The translations under genes were made by a program, and so were the position numbers. Shown piece after piece: positions 43,840-56,900 of a stretch of 64,000 bases of DNA. Origin of the DNA: Larus michahellis (lineage: Eukaryota; Chordata; Aves; Charadriiformes; Laridae); NCBI RefSeq assembly GCF_964199755.1, contig NC_133899.1:28375446-28439445 (forward strand), in the 5' to 3' direction. The first letter of the stretch is position 1. Every line of letters starts with the position of its first letter. A model generated the notes under the pieces. The model had not been told where the DNA came from. It worked only from the letters and a program-made list of their open reading frames with translations, and did not search any database.

Positions 43840-44960
43840 CCTGGGTGGGAGCTGGACCCTCCCCGCCCTGCTCCCGTCCCACCTCCCGGAGGTGGCCTGG
43901 GGCTCCTTTGCGACACAAGCTACGGCGAGAGACCCCGCACCGCGTGTCCTGCTCCGCGCACGGCCGCGGCACCCCTTACTCTGGACACCGCCACCGCCGT
44001 GCCCACGCCACCGCCGCTGCCCCTCCTGCACTACAACTCCCGGCGGCGGTGGCGGGAAAGGGGCGGGGGTGGGCGTGGCCGCTGACGCCAGCGCGCGGGG
44101 CGGGGCGGGGCCGCGCGGGCGGGGCAGGGCGGCCGCGGCCCATTGTGGGCAGGGGCCGGGCAGGCTCCGCGCCGCGCAGCCGAGTGCCGCGCCGGCAGGT
44201 ACGGCGGTCCGCGTTCGCGGGGTGAGTCCACCGCGCCCGGCTTCCCCTCGTCCCTCTTCCCCTTCCGGCCGAGTAGTTTTTGGTGGGGGGAAAAGAGGGG
44301 GTGTGTGTTTTTTTGCCGTGCTCTGGGGGCGCTGGCTGTGCAGGGGGGGAAGGGGGGGGGTGGGCGGGTCGGGTCGGGTGAGCCGGCACGGTGTCGGGAT
44401 GGGGAACCGGCGTTCTCTACGCTCGGGGGCTGCTTTCCCCCGCCGTGAGGCAGGTGGGGAGAGCGGGAGCCGAGCCCACGCCCCACCCTGGGGCGCTGCG
44501 TGGGGTTGTCCCCTCGGGTGGGGAGCAAGGGGGCCCGCGGTACCCCCCTCCGCCCCCTTCCTCGGCATTACCTGGTCCCGCGGGGCCTAGCGCGCCCTTC
44601 GGCCACGGTGTGGCCTGGGCGAGGGGAGCGGGGCCCCCGCCGCCGTGCCCGGGCGGTGCCCGCCCCTGTGGACGCCGGGCAGGGGGCGCCCACCCGCGGG
44701 CGTGGGATGCGCGATGCTGCTGCGCTGCTTTCTCCATGGCAACGGCTCCGAGGGCTGCTTCATCCCCGGCTCCTGCTGGCACGGCGGCTCCCACCCCTGC
44801 GGCAGCTCCCGAACCGGGCTTGAGCCACACAGGGGCGGGATATGACCCCTCGCTTAGCCGCAGGGCCCCGGGGATGGGGTTCCCCCGGCTGAGCAAGGCG
44901 GGTTTTGGGTGGTCTCTGCGCCCCCCCGCCATGCCGCCCTACCAGGCGTAGCAGTTTGGG
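43840..44960 (+). promoter_or_regulatory. CpG island promoter with probable non-coding first exon
   Basis: Dense CpG over about 1.1 kb, contrasting with both flanks. Elements seen: ACTACAACTCCC (44030-44041, ZNF143/THAP11-type), several GGGCGGGGC-like GC boxes at 44050-44130, and candidate donors CAG|GTACGG (GT at 44199) and GG|GTGAGTCC (GT at 44222). This arrangement suggests transcription to the right from about 44.10-44.16 kb. A GCATGGCAAC-type RFX half-site lies downstream (CCATGGCAAC, 44734-44743). A divergent minus-strand promoter is also possible. The gene is not identifiable because no coding exon is visible. Confidence 0.7.
44343..44379 (+). other. G-rich tract with quadruplex potential
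   Basis: Runs of 7, 10, 3, 3, 3 and 3 G separated by 1-3 bases, on the plus strand about 120 bases after the candidate donor in the CpG island. Confidence 0.6.
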
Positions 44961-47900
44961 GCTTCCTAATCATCTGTATGTGCTGTGCCACCAGCACTGG
45001 TGTAAAACACCATGCTGTGGGCACGTTCTGGTCCAGCCCAGTGCTCTGATGTGGGAGCCTGCGTGGGAGTAGGATTTTGGCGTGTCTTGGTGTTGGGCTA
45101 CAGCTGCGTCAGCATCAGCGGCAGAGAACAAGCGGGTTTGTGGCACCAGCCAGAGAGCTATCAGATGGGGAGGACAGGCCTGTCACTGTCTGCACTGGGC
45201 TGGAAATTCAGGGAGATTCACGTCAGGGGGCCTGTGTGGAGGAAGGATGATGCCCTTGCTGCTTGTGAGCCCCGGAGGCTGGGACCTGCTGCCGTTGGTG
45301 TGTGATGGCTGCGGTCAGATCCTGCCTGATGTTGACTCGCCAGGCACAAAATCATTAGTATTAACAGTGGAGTTTCATCCTTGGGGTCCGCTCCACTTGT
45401 AGGTGGCTATAGTGCCTCTTGCGTTGGCACCCATGTGAAACAGGCTTTCTGCATCTTTAAGTGATCAAGGCTAATTTAAGGCAAAAACAGATGATAATTC
45501 TCCTCCTAATGAAAGTCAGTTGAACTGACAGGGCTGCGTGCTGCCAAACTGGAGGGTAAGGAGCTCTCAGTGGAAATCGAAGGTTGATGGGAGATCATGG
45601 GGCGTGGCTGAGCCCCCCCCTTGCCAGGTGCCAGGGTAAGGGGAGCTCATGGGCACAGGCTGCCCTGGTGGTTTCAGCCAGTCCTGAGCGCTGCGGACAC
45701 TCAGCATTGTACAACCAGCTGGCTTCTCCCAGCTGCACTGAGAGGGATGTCGGAACAACGCTTTTTCTTTTTTTTTCCCCTCTCTAGAGGTCGATTCTGA
45801 TACTGCATACAAAATCAAGTGGTGGTGTGTATTAAGGCCACCGTGGTGAACCACAGTGTAACCCAGTTATCGTCCCGTGCTCAAAACAATGTATTCCAAA
45901 GACAACAGCATTCCTTGCCTGCTTCTCTTTTGGTCCCACCAGGACTAAATGGGTCCAGCAGCGTCTGGACCTTTTTCTGTGAGCACTGGGGTTCATTTCA
46001 GTGTGCATTGACCCCCCAGCCTGGCTTGTCGGGCATCTACCTTGCTGTTTCTCGATTAATGAGTGACTCACCTTGCTGTCCCGGTGGCCGTACACTGGGA
46101 CCTGCCCCTGCTGTTGGGAGCAGGAAGCAAAAGCCAAAGTCCGTGATCTCTGACCGCCCAACATGTGACACCAGGACAGCAGGAAGCACTGACGCTTCCT
46201 GACTCCAGCCAGCTCTCGTCTGGCGTGCACTCTGACGGTGGTGCCCCTGCCACCACCCTAGGGCTTTTGGGTCCAGCCAGCCAGGCATGCATGCTGGTCT
46301 GCGTCCTGGCCTCCGCCCTGGGGATGCAAACAGGATGGGTGAGGTGTAACATCAGCACCGAATCTGCTCCCCTGGGCTTGAAATGGAGTCAAACCGGTCT
46401 TGACCTGAGCTGGCTCCTTATCTGACCCTTTGTTTGCAGCAGGGGGGCGGGAGAGAGCAGGAAAGGAATGGCCGTGGCAGGCTGGCTCCTCTGGTACCAG
46501 GCGAGCCCTCCTGCTGAGGATGGGCAGGAGCTGGGGACAGACGGTCTAACTGGGTCATGTTTATCTCCCTTTGCTTGTGTGCTTTGTTTTGGTTTCTTCC
46601 CTCCCTTGTCCCATGCTGTCGTTGCCACAGCTGAGGAACCCAGCGCAGGGGAGGCATGGAGCTGTTGGGCAGCTGGGCTCCTTGCAAATACCATTTACCA
46701 GCCACCTAGGAGTGCGTCCCCTCTCGCTCCACATTCCTGCTTTGCAGTTTGCTTGTGTCGACCATCGACACAGGCTTGATGCCTGAAGGTCTTTGGCCCA
46801 CCACGTGCCCAGGTAGCAAATTTGCCTGCTGTGTGTATAACCTGAACTGGTTAAAAACTGACTGAGGATGCCGACAGATGCACCACCCAGAGCGGGTGGT
46901 CTTCTTCTGCCCATCCTCCAGCTGTGCAGATAAACACTGAGCCGCTCCTACACAGACACTTTTATCTCAGAAGTATTAATAAATGAAGCTTGCCTATTTA
47001 TATGAGCCTTTTTAAGAGAGTGGCAGGGCTGCCTTGAAGGCTTGCTCGGCACTGCAAGTATTCAGAGGTTTTTTGTGTGTGTGCTCTAGCAGTCGATAAG
47101 CCAGGGCATCCAGCTGTCAGCTTTGGAGATTGACAAAGCCTGCTCAACGAGATTTCTGCAGGCTTCGCTCACAAATGAGGATTTTGTTGGACGCTTTGGT
47201 TTCTGACTTGATGCTGGTAATTAAATATCTTAACTTGGCTTCGGAAAGCTGTCACTGCCATGGAGTGACTGGTTAGGCCATGTGAACCAGGATGTGCTTA
47301 TTCTGCTGGAATTGAGTGTGACCTAACTACAGTTCTTTATCCTGCATTTTTTTTTTTAAGTACACTTTTTATACAAGTAAAACTCTTAAAAGGGGAAGAA
47401 AAATCTTGCGTTTTACTGCTGTGCTGTTAAGCTTGCATGGACCTGCAGTGACAGCTGTTTATTTGCAAGCTGTGGCAGCCAAATGCTGTAAAATTCAAAT
47501 CATGTCCACATTGATTTCCCCCCCCCCCCGCCACCCTTCCTTTTAAGGTGTACTTTTCACTCGTGCACCACAACAGATGTCAGCACCGTGCTGAAAAAAA
47601 AAAAGAGGTGATCTGAACAAAGGGCTGTAAATTGGGGAAGGAATACTGAATGTCTGATCCTGACTTCTGTGTTGGTTAATCTAGATGCTAAGCCATATAG
47701 ATTTACTTACTGTACATTTTTACTGTACAGTAAACATATGATGATGTAGGATGAGAGAAACAACTAGTAAAGGGTTGGAAAGAAGTTAAATATGCCAGCA
47801 GAAGCTTTTTTGCACATTGCATTAGCTCCCTCACCCTTAATGACGTACTTCCAACTTTCAATTTCATGCGAAAAATAGAGGATCCTCTGCCCCTTGCAAG

Positions 47901-50900
47901 ACACTGGGTGTGATCTGCTGTTTGCCTTTGATTCTTCTTTCCCCCCACTGCTGCTTCAAGCTGAGCTGGGTTGGGAGGAAAGCTGTGCTGATGCCTTCTT
48001 ACCCTCCCACCCTCTCAGGAGATCATTTGCACTTGGTGTCTTCTGTCCTTGTGGTGCGTTGTAATGTTTTGGAATACACTGAAGAACCAGGAGTTCTGGG
48101 GCAGCTTAGAAAATCTCAGCTCAGTGAGTCATAAAGCTTTCAAATCTTTGTGGCTGCTGAGAAGAAAACCAAAGGAGGTGGAGATGAGAGAAGCGGCCTG
48201 GCACACCATAGAGATGTGGTTAGTTGACTGGAGAGTTTCATGATCTGAGCTGATGGTGCTTTGTTTCAGCACTAGTATGGTCTGAGCACCAGCCACCTGA
48301 ATTATAGCAAATTAACCAAACTAACGTGTGAAGTTGTCTGAACATCTGCCCTGTGTTTTTCTTGTGGTAAAGTTGGGTGGGGTCATTCCCAAGGGCATCC
48401 CGTCCCACGCTGCGCCCAGGTCTGGAGCAACCCCTGTGCGCTCTGATCACCCTGTTGTGTTCGTGCTTCTTCCTGCGTTCACCCCCACCCCTTTGGGGGA
48501 GTTTGTTGTGAATTTGCTAAATGGAAGAGGTTTGTGCTGCTTCGAGCACCCGGGCGAGGAAATCGCTCCTGCCTCTTCCTAAATCAGCCAAATGGATGGG
48601 GTGGCCCAACCTGGTGACAGTCATTGATGAGTCATTATTATCATGACTCAATAAATTACGCGATATATTAGTCCTCATGGACTGAGTTGCCTTGAGAGTC
48701 TTTGTACTCAAAACATTGCCTTGACCCACTGCAGGGGCAGTGTTGGTGGGCGGGCATGTTCTCACCCACCATGGCACACGCCCGCTGGTCATCACGGCAG
48801 TGCTCACTAGTGCTAACGTGTCAAACCACCGGAGCGGCGTTGCTCTTCACGCCTTGTCTCTTCCCGGAGGGCGTGCCAGTTGCTTCACTGCTGTGTGGAT
48901 TTTTCTTTTACATCATTTTGGAGCTCTCTCTCGCTGAACTCTCCTGGACTCGGCACTGAGGAAATACAGCAGCACGTTTGCAGCGCAGTTAGTAAGAGCT
49001 GGTACGTTGCTGGTTGGAGGCGTCCTTGTCTTTCTCAAGCCAGAGCACAAAGTTACCCAGCGCTTGCAGGGCCTGGCAGATGATTGAAGGGTTGTTCACC
49101 TTGCCAGACAAGTGGCTTCATGTTTCGCCTTCTGCATTCCTCTGGGTGAGCACTGCATAGCGATGCGCTTTCAGCTATGCGCTGCTTACCTGAATCATGT
49201 CTTCCCTGTGCACGCAGCTTCACCGACTGGAAGTCAGAGCTGTCCCTCTCCAGGCCGCTCCATCAACCTGTGAGTGTTTTCACAAGAGGGTAAATGGGGT
49301 AACGCGTGGAGGGTGTGGCCGGGGAGCAGCAGAAGGGTCCAGCTCTGGCTTCTGTGGCGAAGGTGACTGTTCCTGCTTTTACTATCCCCTCCTGAAGGGA
49401 CAGTTTTCAGAAGCTGAACCCAGTGACCAAATTCCCAGACTCTGGATCTGGGCTGTTCCCAGGAGTTTTGTACTGAGGCTCCTCATCCCTTTTTGCATGG
49501 AAAGCAGCTGTGCCAAAAACTCAAAGCAACTCAGCAGCAGCCAGACACTAGTGAGATTAAGAGAGGGGAAGGACCTAATTAATTCATCTGACCTGTGCGC
49601 ATCCTCAGGAGAGCAGAGGAAAATGCAGTGGGATCTCCAGGTGTTCGTTGCTCCCTGCTGCTTGTGTTCCACATGGGGCTTTCATGCCAGTCTCCTGGTG
49701 GGGATGGAGTGGGCTGCTGGCAGATCCTGACCCAAGGCACTACGGCAGAAGGAAGGCAATTCAAAATTGTGCCATTCAGAGGCTGACTTGGGGGGGTTGC
49801 ATGAAACACCAGCAGCTGGGCCCTGTACCAACATGCAAAACTTAGCTACGGAGCTTGGCAGCTTTTGGGGAAAGCTCTGTGGGGCGTTGGTTCCTTCAGT
49901 GCTTGGCAGGAGTGAAGATCAGCTTACCTTCCTGATGGAGGTCCTTATAGCAAGCTGGGCATCCTCAGAGATTTTAGGGTTGAGTATTCGAGGGTAGACT
50001 ATCAACAAGCAGGAAAGTGCACACACCACTTTCAGACAGGAACAAAACCGCCTGTACCCCGAGGCTGGAGGGCAGGAGAGCTGGGGCTGGGCTCTGCACC
50101 TGGGAGCCAGTTTTGCACTCCCTGGGCCGGGAGGAGAGGGTGTTACTTGCCCTAAAAATCAAAGAAAACTGAAGTATGAGAATGGGGGATGCAGAGGGTC
50201 ATCGTTCTGGGATGGAACCTGCAGTTGCTCAGGTCTGGGGTGTAAGAGCGGGTCAGGGTAGTGGAAAGACCCATGGCATTTTATGCTGCTCAGGTAATGT
50301 CCTAGCAGCTCAGTGCCTGTTATGTGCGACCTCTTCTAGCAGCAAATCCAGCAGAGAAGAGCAGTCCAGCTCTATTTCCACCGCCCCAAACAAGCAAGAT
50401 GAATTGCTTGCTACAGCACAGCCACGGAGGAATGTTTTCTGGCTCAGATGTGTTGCACGATACTTAGCTTAGGCTGTGGTGGGTCTGCCCCACTGCTGCT
50501 CCTGAGTATTTCTTTTGTGCAGACCAAGGTGGCTCTCTGGAGCTGCGTGTCCATCTGACTTTCACCTAGCCATGAGATTTTTAAAAATTTTTTTCTGGAT
50601 GCCTGTTCCTTGCTTGGCCTCAGCATCTTCTAAGTGAACAGTACTTCAAGGAGCTGTGAACTCTTTTGTGCCGCTCTGGAGCATCTGCGGTAGCTGACGT
50701 CCAGTGTGGCTGTTTCCTGCAAGGATGCTTGTGTGGATGTAAGCAGCTGTAAATCTGTTTGTGTAAACCTTTCTCTCTGGTGGTTGCCAGGCACCCTTTG
50801 CACTCCCATTCCTTCATGCTGCCACCTCTGGAAACCACAGAACCTTCTTGCCAGAGCTGAGGATGGGGGAGATGTGTTTGGGAGAAGGTGTATACCTTTA

Positions 50901-53900
50901 CCACGCCCGGCTTTCACAGAAATTGCATGTAAAGGATGCTTCATTTGCTGAGGTTTCCTCCCCTCTGCCCCCAAGGCACTAGGAGTGTCTTGGCTGCAGC
51001 TGTGTGCCCGGTGCAGGGAAGAGAGGCTGCTCTCTGCCTTAATATCAGGTTAAGCCTTTGGGATGCGTGGTGATTTTCAGCTGCACTGTTTTGCTTGGCA
51101 CCGTTCTCCTTGCATATCCCATGCATGACTTTTGGCTGCTGTTCCTCTGCCGAGGGACACTCGCCCAGCTTGCTCTTGGACGCCCTGGTGTTGGAGCTCC
51201 TCCAGCTGCACGGGAGAAGAGCAGCCCCATGGTGATGCTGCCTTGGGTTTTCTTCTGCTGTCAGGTCCTGTGGTCAAGCACAGAGCTTCTCCCATCCCTG
51301 TTTCTCAACCTCCATGTGCAGGAGTTGGCAGGGTTAAGGCTGTCAGGAGCCTGGATGTTGCTCGGCAGTGCCAGACAAGCATTGGGCAGGAGAAAAGCTG
51401 AACTTGCAAATCTGTTCCTGGGTGCTCCAGTAAGTCATGCCAAGGACTGTTTGAACTGCACTAATCTCCGGTGCCTCCAGAGCAACCTTGTTTGCAAGAG
51501 CCGGCACTTCAAATGGGTATCCTGACAGATATTTTATATAAGCCACTCGCTTAGCAAAGCTCTCTGGGTACGAGAGGCTGGTTTTGAGACCTTGGCCCAT
51601 GTGCTGCCTCTTCACCCCAGCATTTTGGAGGCATACTGCAAAGAAGCTGGAGGCTTTTGGGGGACAATTCGGATCCATTTATAAACTCCAGCTCCTTTTA
51701 TCTTCTGTGGAGAGTGCCGCCTGGCAAATTGCACATGAAATAGCTGGTGGCTCTAGAGCCACAAGAAATCTCTGCCTATTGCATGGAGCAAAAAGATGTC
51801 AAGGAAAAGTTTTGGAGCATGCTAAATATTGTAATCCCTACAGTCAGTTGGCTTTTGAGTATGGGGCTGTAAATGAGTCTTTATGCTCATTGTTTTCTCG
51901 CATTTACTTTTGTATTACGTGCTGCTCTTCCACTGACAGAGTTCAACGGCTATTTCTTATGTGGTGCAGCGGTGGCTGTCGTTGTGTTCAAGCTGCAGTG
52001 ATGCGTGATGGGCTGTGATTTGGGTTACATAGTCATGCAATTGTGCCGTTCCCACAGTTGACATGCCAGGACTTTCCTTGAATCCATAAAATACCTCCCA
52101 GGCTTTTCAAGGCATCCTATAACGTGAGAAAAAGATAGTAAAGAGGGACTTTAACCTCAAAATAATCAGCAGATAGATTTCCAAACGATCGTTTGGAGTT
52201 GCATCAGAGGAAGCTCCGTTGGGTTTGCACAGGGGATGAGGCTGAACTGGGTGGGAGACGTGTGAGATAGCGGTGATGATGTGTCTCACAGGTGTAGCTG
52301 GGTTGCCTCATGTCCACATTTTCTTCCCTTTGCCTCATGTTTTGGACTTTGTCTTTCATTTTGGTGGGAATCAGGGGTGAGACTCTGTCTTTGGGGATCT
52401 GGCATCTCTGGTATGCTGTGGGGTGTTGGAGCAATTAAGGAGGAACCCATCCCTGGGGATGCCAAGAGCTGGGCTCCAGCTGCAGCTGGAGTCTGTTACA
52501 GTACGTTCTGAGATACATGGGAAATTGACTCTTTGGGCAACATGGGGAGGGGGGAGAAAGACTTGTGGAAAAATGGGTGCTCATTTTTCCAGGGGGAGGA
52601 AAAGCCAAACAAAACGCATCCAACAGTCACCTTGCTAGATAATGTCATGGGGATGTCCATACCCGGCCTCTGGGCTGTACTTGGTGCTGTTAATTACCGC
52701 TTCCCTTACTGCTGAAAGTAAAAGTTTGAATCTGTTCACTCTGAGGTTCCCGTGGCAGTTTTTTGGGATGACACCAGTACCATATCTCCATGCCTGGCAG
52801 CCCTTGTCCAAGGCCTGGGACCGGGCTGCCCCTTGCTTGTGCCAAGCCTTGTATTTGCATGGTCATGGTTGAAGAAGGTCTTGGAAAAACACCTCTCTGA
52901 CTCTCTGCCCTATAGTGAACCCATGTGCTGCAAAAGGCTCTTGCAAAGATGCTCTGGAGCTTGGGGGATGTTGCTGTAAATGTTCAGAATACATGACCGC
53001 TGTCTCTTCTGGTCCTGACCTTGTTTTCGGCTCTGTCCTCCTGGAGGATCCGCAGGTCTGCTCTCCCTTGGATGCAGCCCTTCCCACCGAGCATAATTGG
53101 CTCAGGTTTGGGAAAATAAACAGGCTTCCTGGGAGTCCTGAGCTGTTGCACAAGGGGAGAAGTTGTAACCAAACAGCACTTTCATCACCTGTCTACCTGT
53201 GCTGCTGCTGCAGCTGGCTCTGCAGCCCTGGAATTGCATTGCCATCTAATTTATAATATGTTGCATTTGGAGGACAGCTTTATATTCTTGTTTCTAAATT
53301 CTTGCATAGCATCAAGAGGGGAAATTATCACTAACCTTTCCATTTTGCACGTGGTTTTGTTTCTGTTTGGAGTTCTGCATTATGAAAGATTGCACAATGC
53401 TGCTGTTGGGGATGCGGCATTGGTGAGCCTGTGTCGTGCATCTGGGCAAAGGAGCAGGGTGGACTCTTACCTGCACTCGTGGGATGCTTGTGGGATGCTT
53501 TCCCAGCGCCAGCTCCAGGTTGTGCAGCGCCCAACACAGATGGATGTTAACAGCTTGCCAGTGCTGGTCTAACCCTAAGCCTATTAAAGGCCCACAGGAC
53601 CGTCTTCCCCTTCCTCCTCCTGCTTCCTCACCCTCCCTCACTTTTCAACACCATGTTTTTGAATAAATCATCTAGGATGTGATCACACAGGAAACTCGCG
53701 ATTTTTTTATTTATTTTTTTTTTACAGCTAAGTTAGGAAGTGAATTCACCTCTCCAGGGTTTCAGCCCTGTGCTTTTGAATCATGAAGGTTTCCATCCTT
53801 TCTACTCCGTCACTTGTGACGTGATGTCTCCTCAGTCGCATAAGCTTTTCCCCTGCTTCTGCCTGCCCACAGAAACAATAGCTGCTGGAAATGTTCTTCA

Positions 53901-56900
53901 AGAACCTGAAATGGATGCAGATTGCCGGTGGAAAATCTACATTAGGTCTTTTTTTTGTTATTTTATTTACCACTTGGTTATCCTTTTCCTTCAAAGGTTA
54001 TCCTCTCCTTCAAAGCAAAGCCCTTGTTCTTGCAGAATTCATTGCTTCTGATGTGTTACTCGCTGGAAGTAACATGCTAAAAATACTGCATTCCTTTGTA
54101 CATCTCTTCTTTATTTTCTTTTTCTTTGTCGGTGGGAGTTTAGGGAGTATAATGGGCAGATTAGCAACTGTATTTGTGGAGTAACCCATCTTTGTGCAGG
54201 TCTGGCTAGAAACCAATTAAGCTTGTCTTGATCTCTAAATGAGATTTTTGTCGAACGCCTTACCCAACTGCCTTTTGCATCTGTTAATAGCGTGGTGGGA
54301 TGAAAATAGCTGAACGTGTAAAGATCGCGTGTTGGATAAATAGAGAGGTGCTGGTTGCGGGGAGGTTTCCGGGGATGCATGTGAACCGCAGCCTCTTTGT
54401 GTAGTGGTTTTATAGCTCCAGTTCTTGAAGTCTGGGATTAGGTATATTTGGCTGCTAGTGTGCAAACCTCCGCAGTAGTGTGTCTGGCACGGGGTCAGAG
54501 GCAGAGCTGCTGGATAAATAGGGAACGTCCCGTGGACTTCATTAATGTGCTGGTCCTCATCCCTATAACATCCCTGGAGTGAGACCAGGATGCATTCAGG
54601 AGCTCCTTGTGACTCTCAGCTGTGGGTCCCCCAAAGTGTCTTGTCCTGGGCTTATGCCCCTGGGCTGCTATTTACCCTGGGGAAACCTGACGGCTTTCCG
54701 GGGTGGCACGTTGCATCGTTGGTCTGGGGGACCCTGCCTGGGTGGTGTTTGCTGCTGCTGCGATGAAAACTGGTCTGGGAACAGTACTTCAGTGTGGTGG
54801 TTTTGAAGAGAACCGACTAAATAAAGACGCCTTTAATAAACCATTCCTTCTGGGAACCCCTCTATCTCTGTCCCAGAATGTTTCTGCGTCAAGATAAGAT
54901 TGCAGAGCAGCTGGATTTGTTCTCTGCTTTGGGAGGTGTAGGTGGGGGGAGGGCGCTGGGATTTCCTTTAGGATGCAAGCATTGGTTATGATCACCTTTG
55001 TTTGTAAAGTAACTGCAGACAAGCAGTGCGCAGTCTAATTATTTTCTTCCCTGAATGCTTGGCTTTTCTGTTGTGGGCAAATGGTCGGGAGAGTGATCTC
55101 AAGAGAAGGAGGGAAAGAAAACACTGTGTTCCCTTTGTTGGAAAGGATCCTGTTTTCCCCATCGCAGCCCTCCAGGCTGCCACCTGACGGCTGCCACCCC
55201 GTCTCCGAGCTGGGAGTGTGGGCTCTGCCAGCTGTGGGTTATGGGGTGTTGGTGGTGGGATCACGATGTTGTGCTTGTGCAAGGATGTAGCTGCTGTAGA
55301 TGAGCCAAGTTGTGGACCTAGGAGGAAAAAAATCCATGCGAGGTGCGGTCAATGGCAGACGGAAGCTCCTGGCGTAAGCAGGCTCAGCTAATTTAATCTG
55401 TGGTGGACCCAATCTTGTTAGTCTTCTAGTTGAGTTAAATATACCCTTCGAGTTGTGGTTACGGAGGCTAGCTCCAATTTTGATTATGCAAAATGTGCTA
55501 ACGCGGGATGCAGCTGGGAGGAGAGCAGGATGGGGCATCCTATGGCCAAGACCCTTGTGCTTTCCTGCTAACCTGTATCTGGATCACAGATGAGGTGCAG
55601 CATACTTGATAGGAACCCACGTGGAGATCTCTAGCTCTGGGTTTTTGGGCGATGCAGGTTTTGGAAGCACCAGTTCTTGCAGCATAGCCGTAAGCTTTCC
55701 ATCACCTGACAGGTTTTAGAGTTTAGTGGCTATGCTGCAGCTACCTGGGCGTAGCTGGTGGCTTCAGGACAGAGAAAAGGGCCCTCTCCATCTTTGCAGA
55801 ATTTCCAGAGGCAGCAGTTCAGTGTTTCTGGATGCAAAGGAATAAAAAGCTGCTGGTCAGCTTGAGCAGCAGTTGGAAGAAGTTTTAGTCTTAAAAGGCA
55901 AAAGGGAAATTAAATGCCAGTGGGGAAATTTACTGTATTAGTCCAAAGGTGCCACGTGGGAATTTATGTGTCTGGGATTAAGATCATCAAGTTGTGGCGG
56001 TGTGCGTGCTGGGGGCCACCTGTTTGTACCCTGCTCTGTGTTGGTGCTCTGCCGGAGCTGATGGATTGCTTTATCTCCCAAGGTTTGTCTTGTGTGACAG
56101 CATCTCAGATTCTTCTGTGTTTGGCCCCACGAGAGTCCTTGAAACACCAAAAAGTCACAACTGGTAAAAAGCGCTGCTGCATCTTCTCTGGGATGCCAGC
56201 CTTGAAGCCAAAAGTTGCTTTGTCTTTACAGCCTTCTCAATTGCAGGTTTCAAAATAGCGAAGAAAGCCGTTCGTCAGGAGAACTTTAATGAAATGTGGC
56301 TTCAGGGTGTCCAATATTGGCAACTTCTGAGATAAATACCCGGTGACAGTCTTGCAAGCGACTTGTGCCAGTATTTGCTGTAGGCTGGCAAACCGCTATT
56401 CGCCGTTTTGCTTATCTGCAGTATGTGACCAGCTAGATTTAACCCCCTTATCTGCCTGTGCGTTGGCAGTGTGACATGGTGTGCTGTGCTGGCCCACCCC
56501 GAGATCTCCCGCTCCTCTGCTCCAGCGTGCCGGGAGGAGCCCAGATGACTGCAGCCGTGGCTGGAGGTGGGGCCTTCCAGGGGAAATGGGTGTTTGCCCT
56601 CTGTGGGATGATTGATTGATTGCTTCTGTTATTTTAAAAAAAAAAAAAGAAACCCAAACAGTTCGTGGAGACGGATAATTAAGCTGATTGAAGTGTTTAA
56701 GTGAATGAGTTTCCCTTTAGTTTAACAAAAAAAAAATAATTATATATCATCATGGTACCTAAAAGAATGAGCCAGTGACCTGCTTTATCCCTTATTTGGC
56801 TTACAGATGGAGAAGGGAGGCAAATTTTAGATAAAAGGGAGGGGGAATCAGCTTTACCCTTGAAAAACCAACTCCTTGGCTTCTGTGGCGATGCCTGTTT

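Noticed and set aside
43795-44951. Several long frames on both strands across the CpG island
   Set aside because: Expected in G+C-rich DNA where stop codons are rare. Pro/Arg/Gly/Ala-rich translations with no domain and no agreement between frames.
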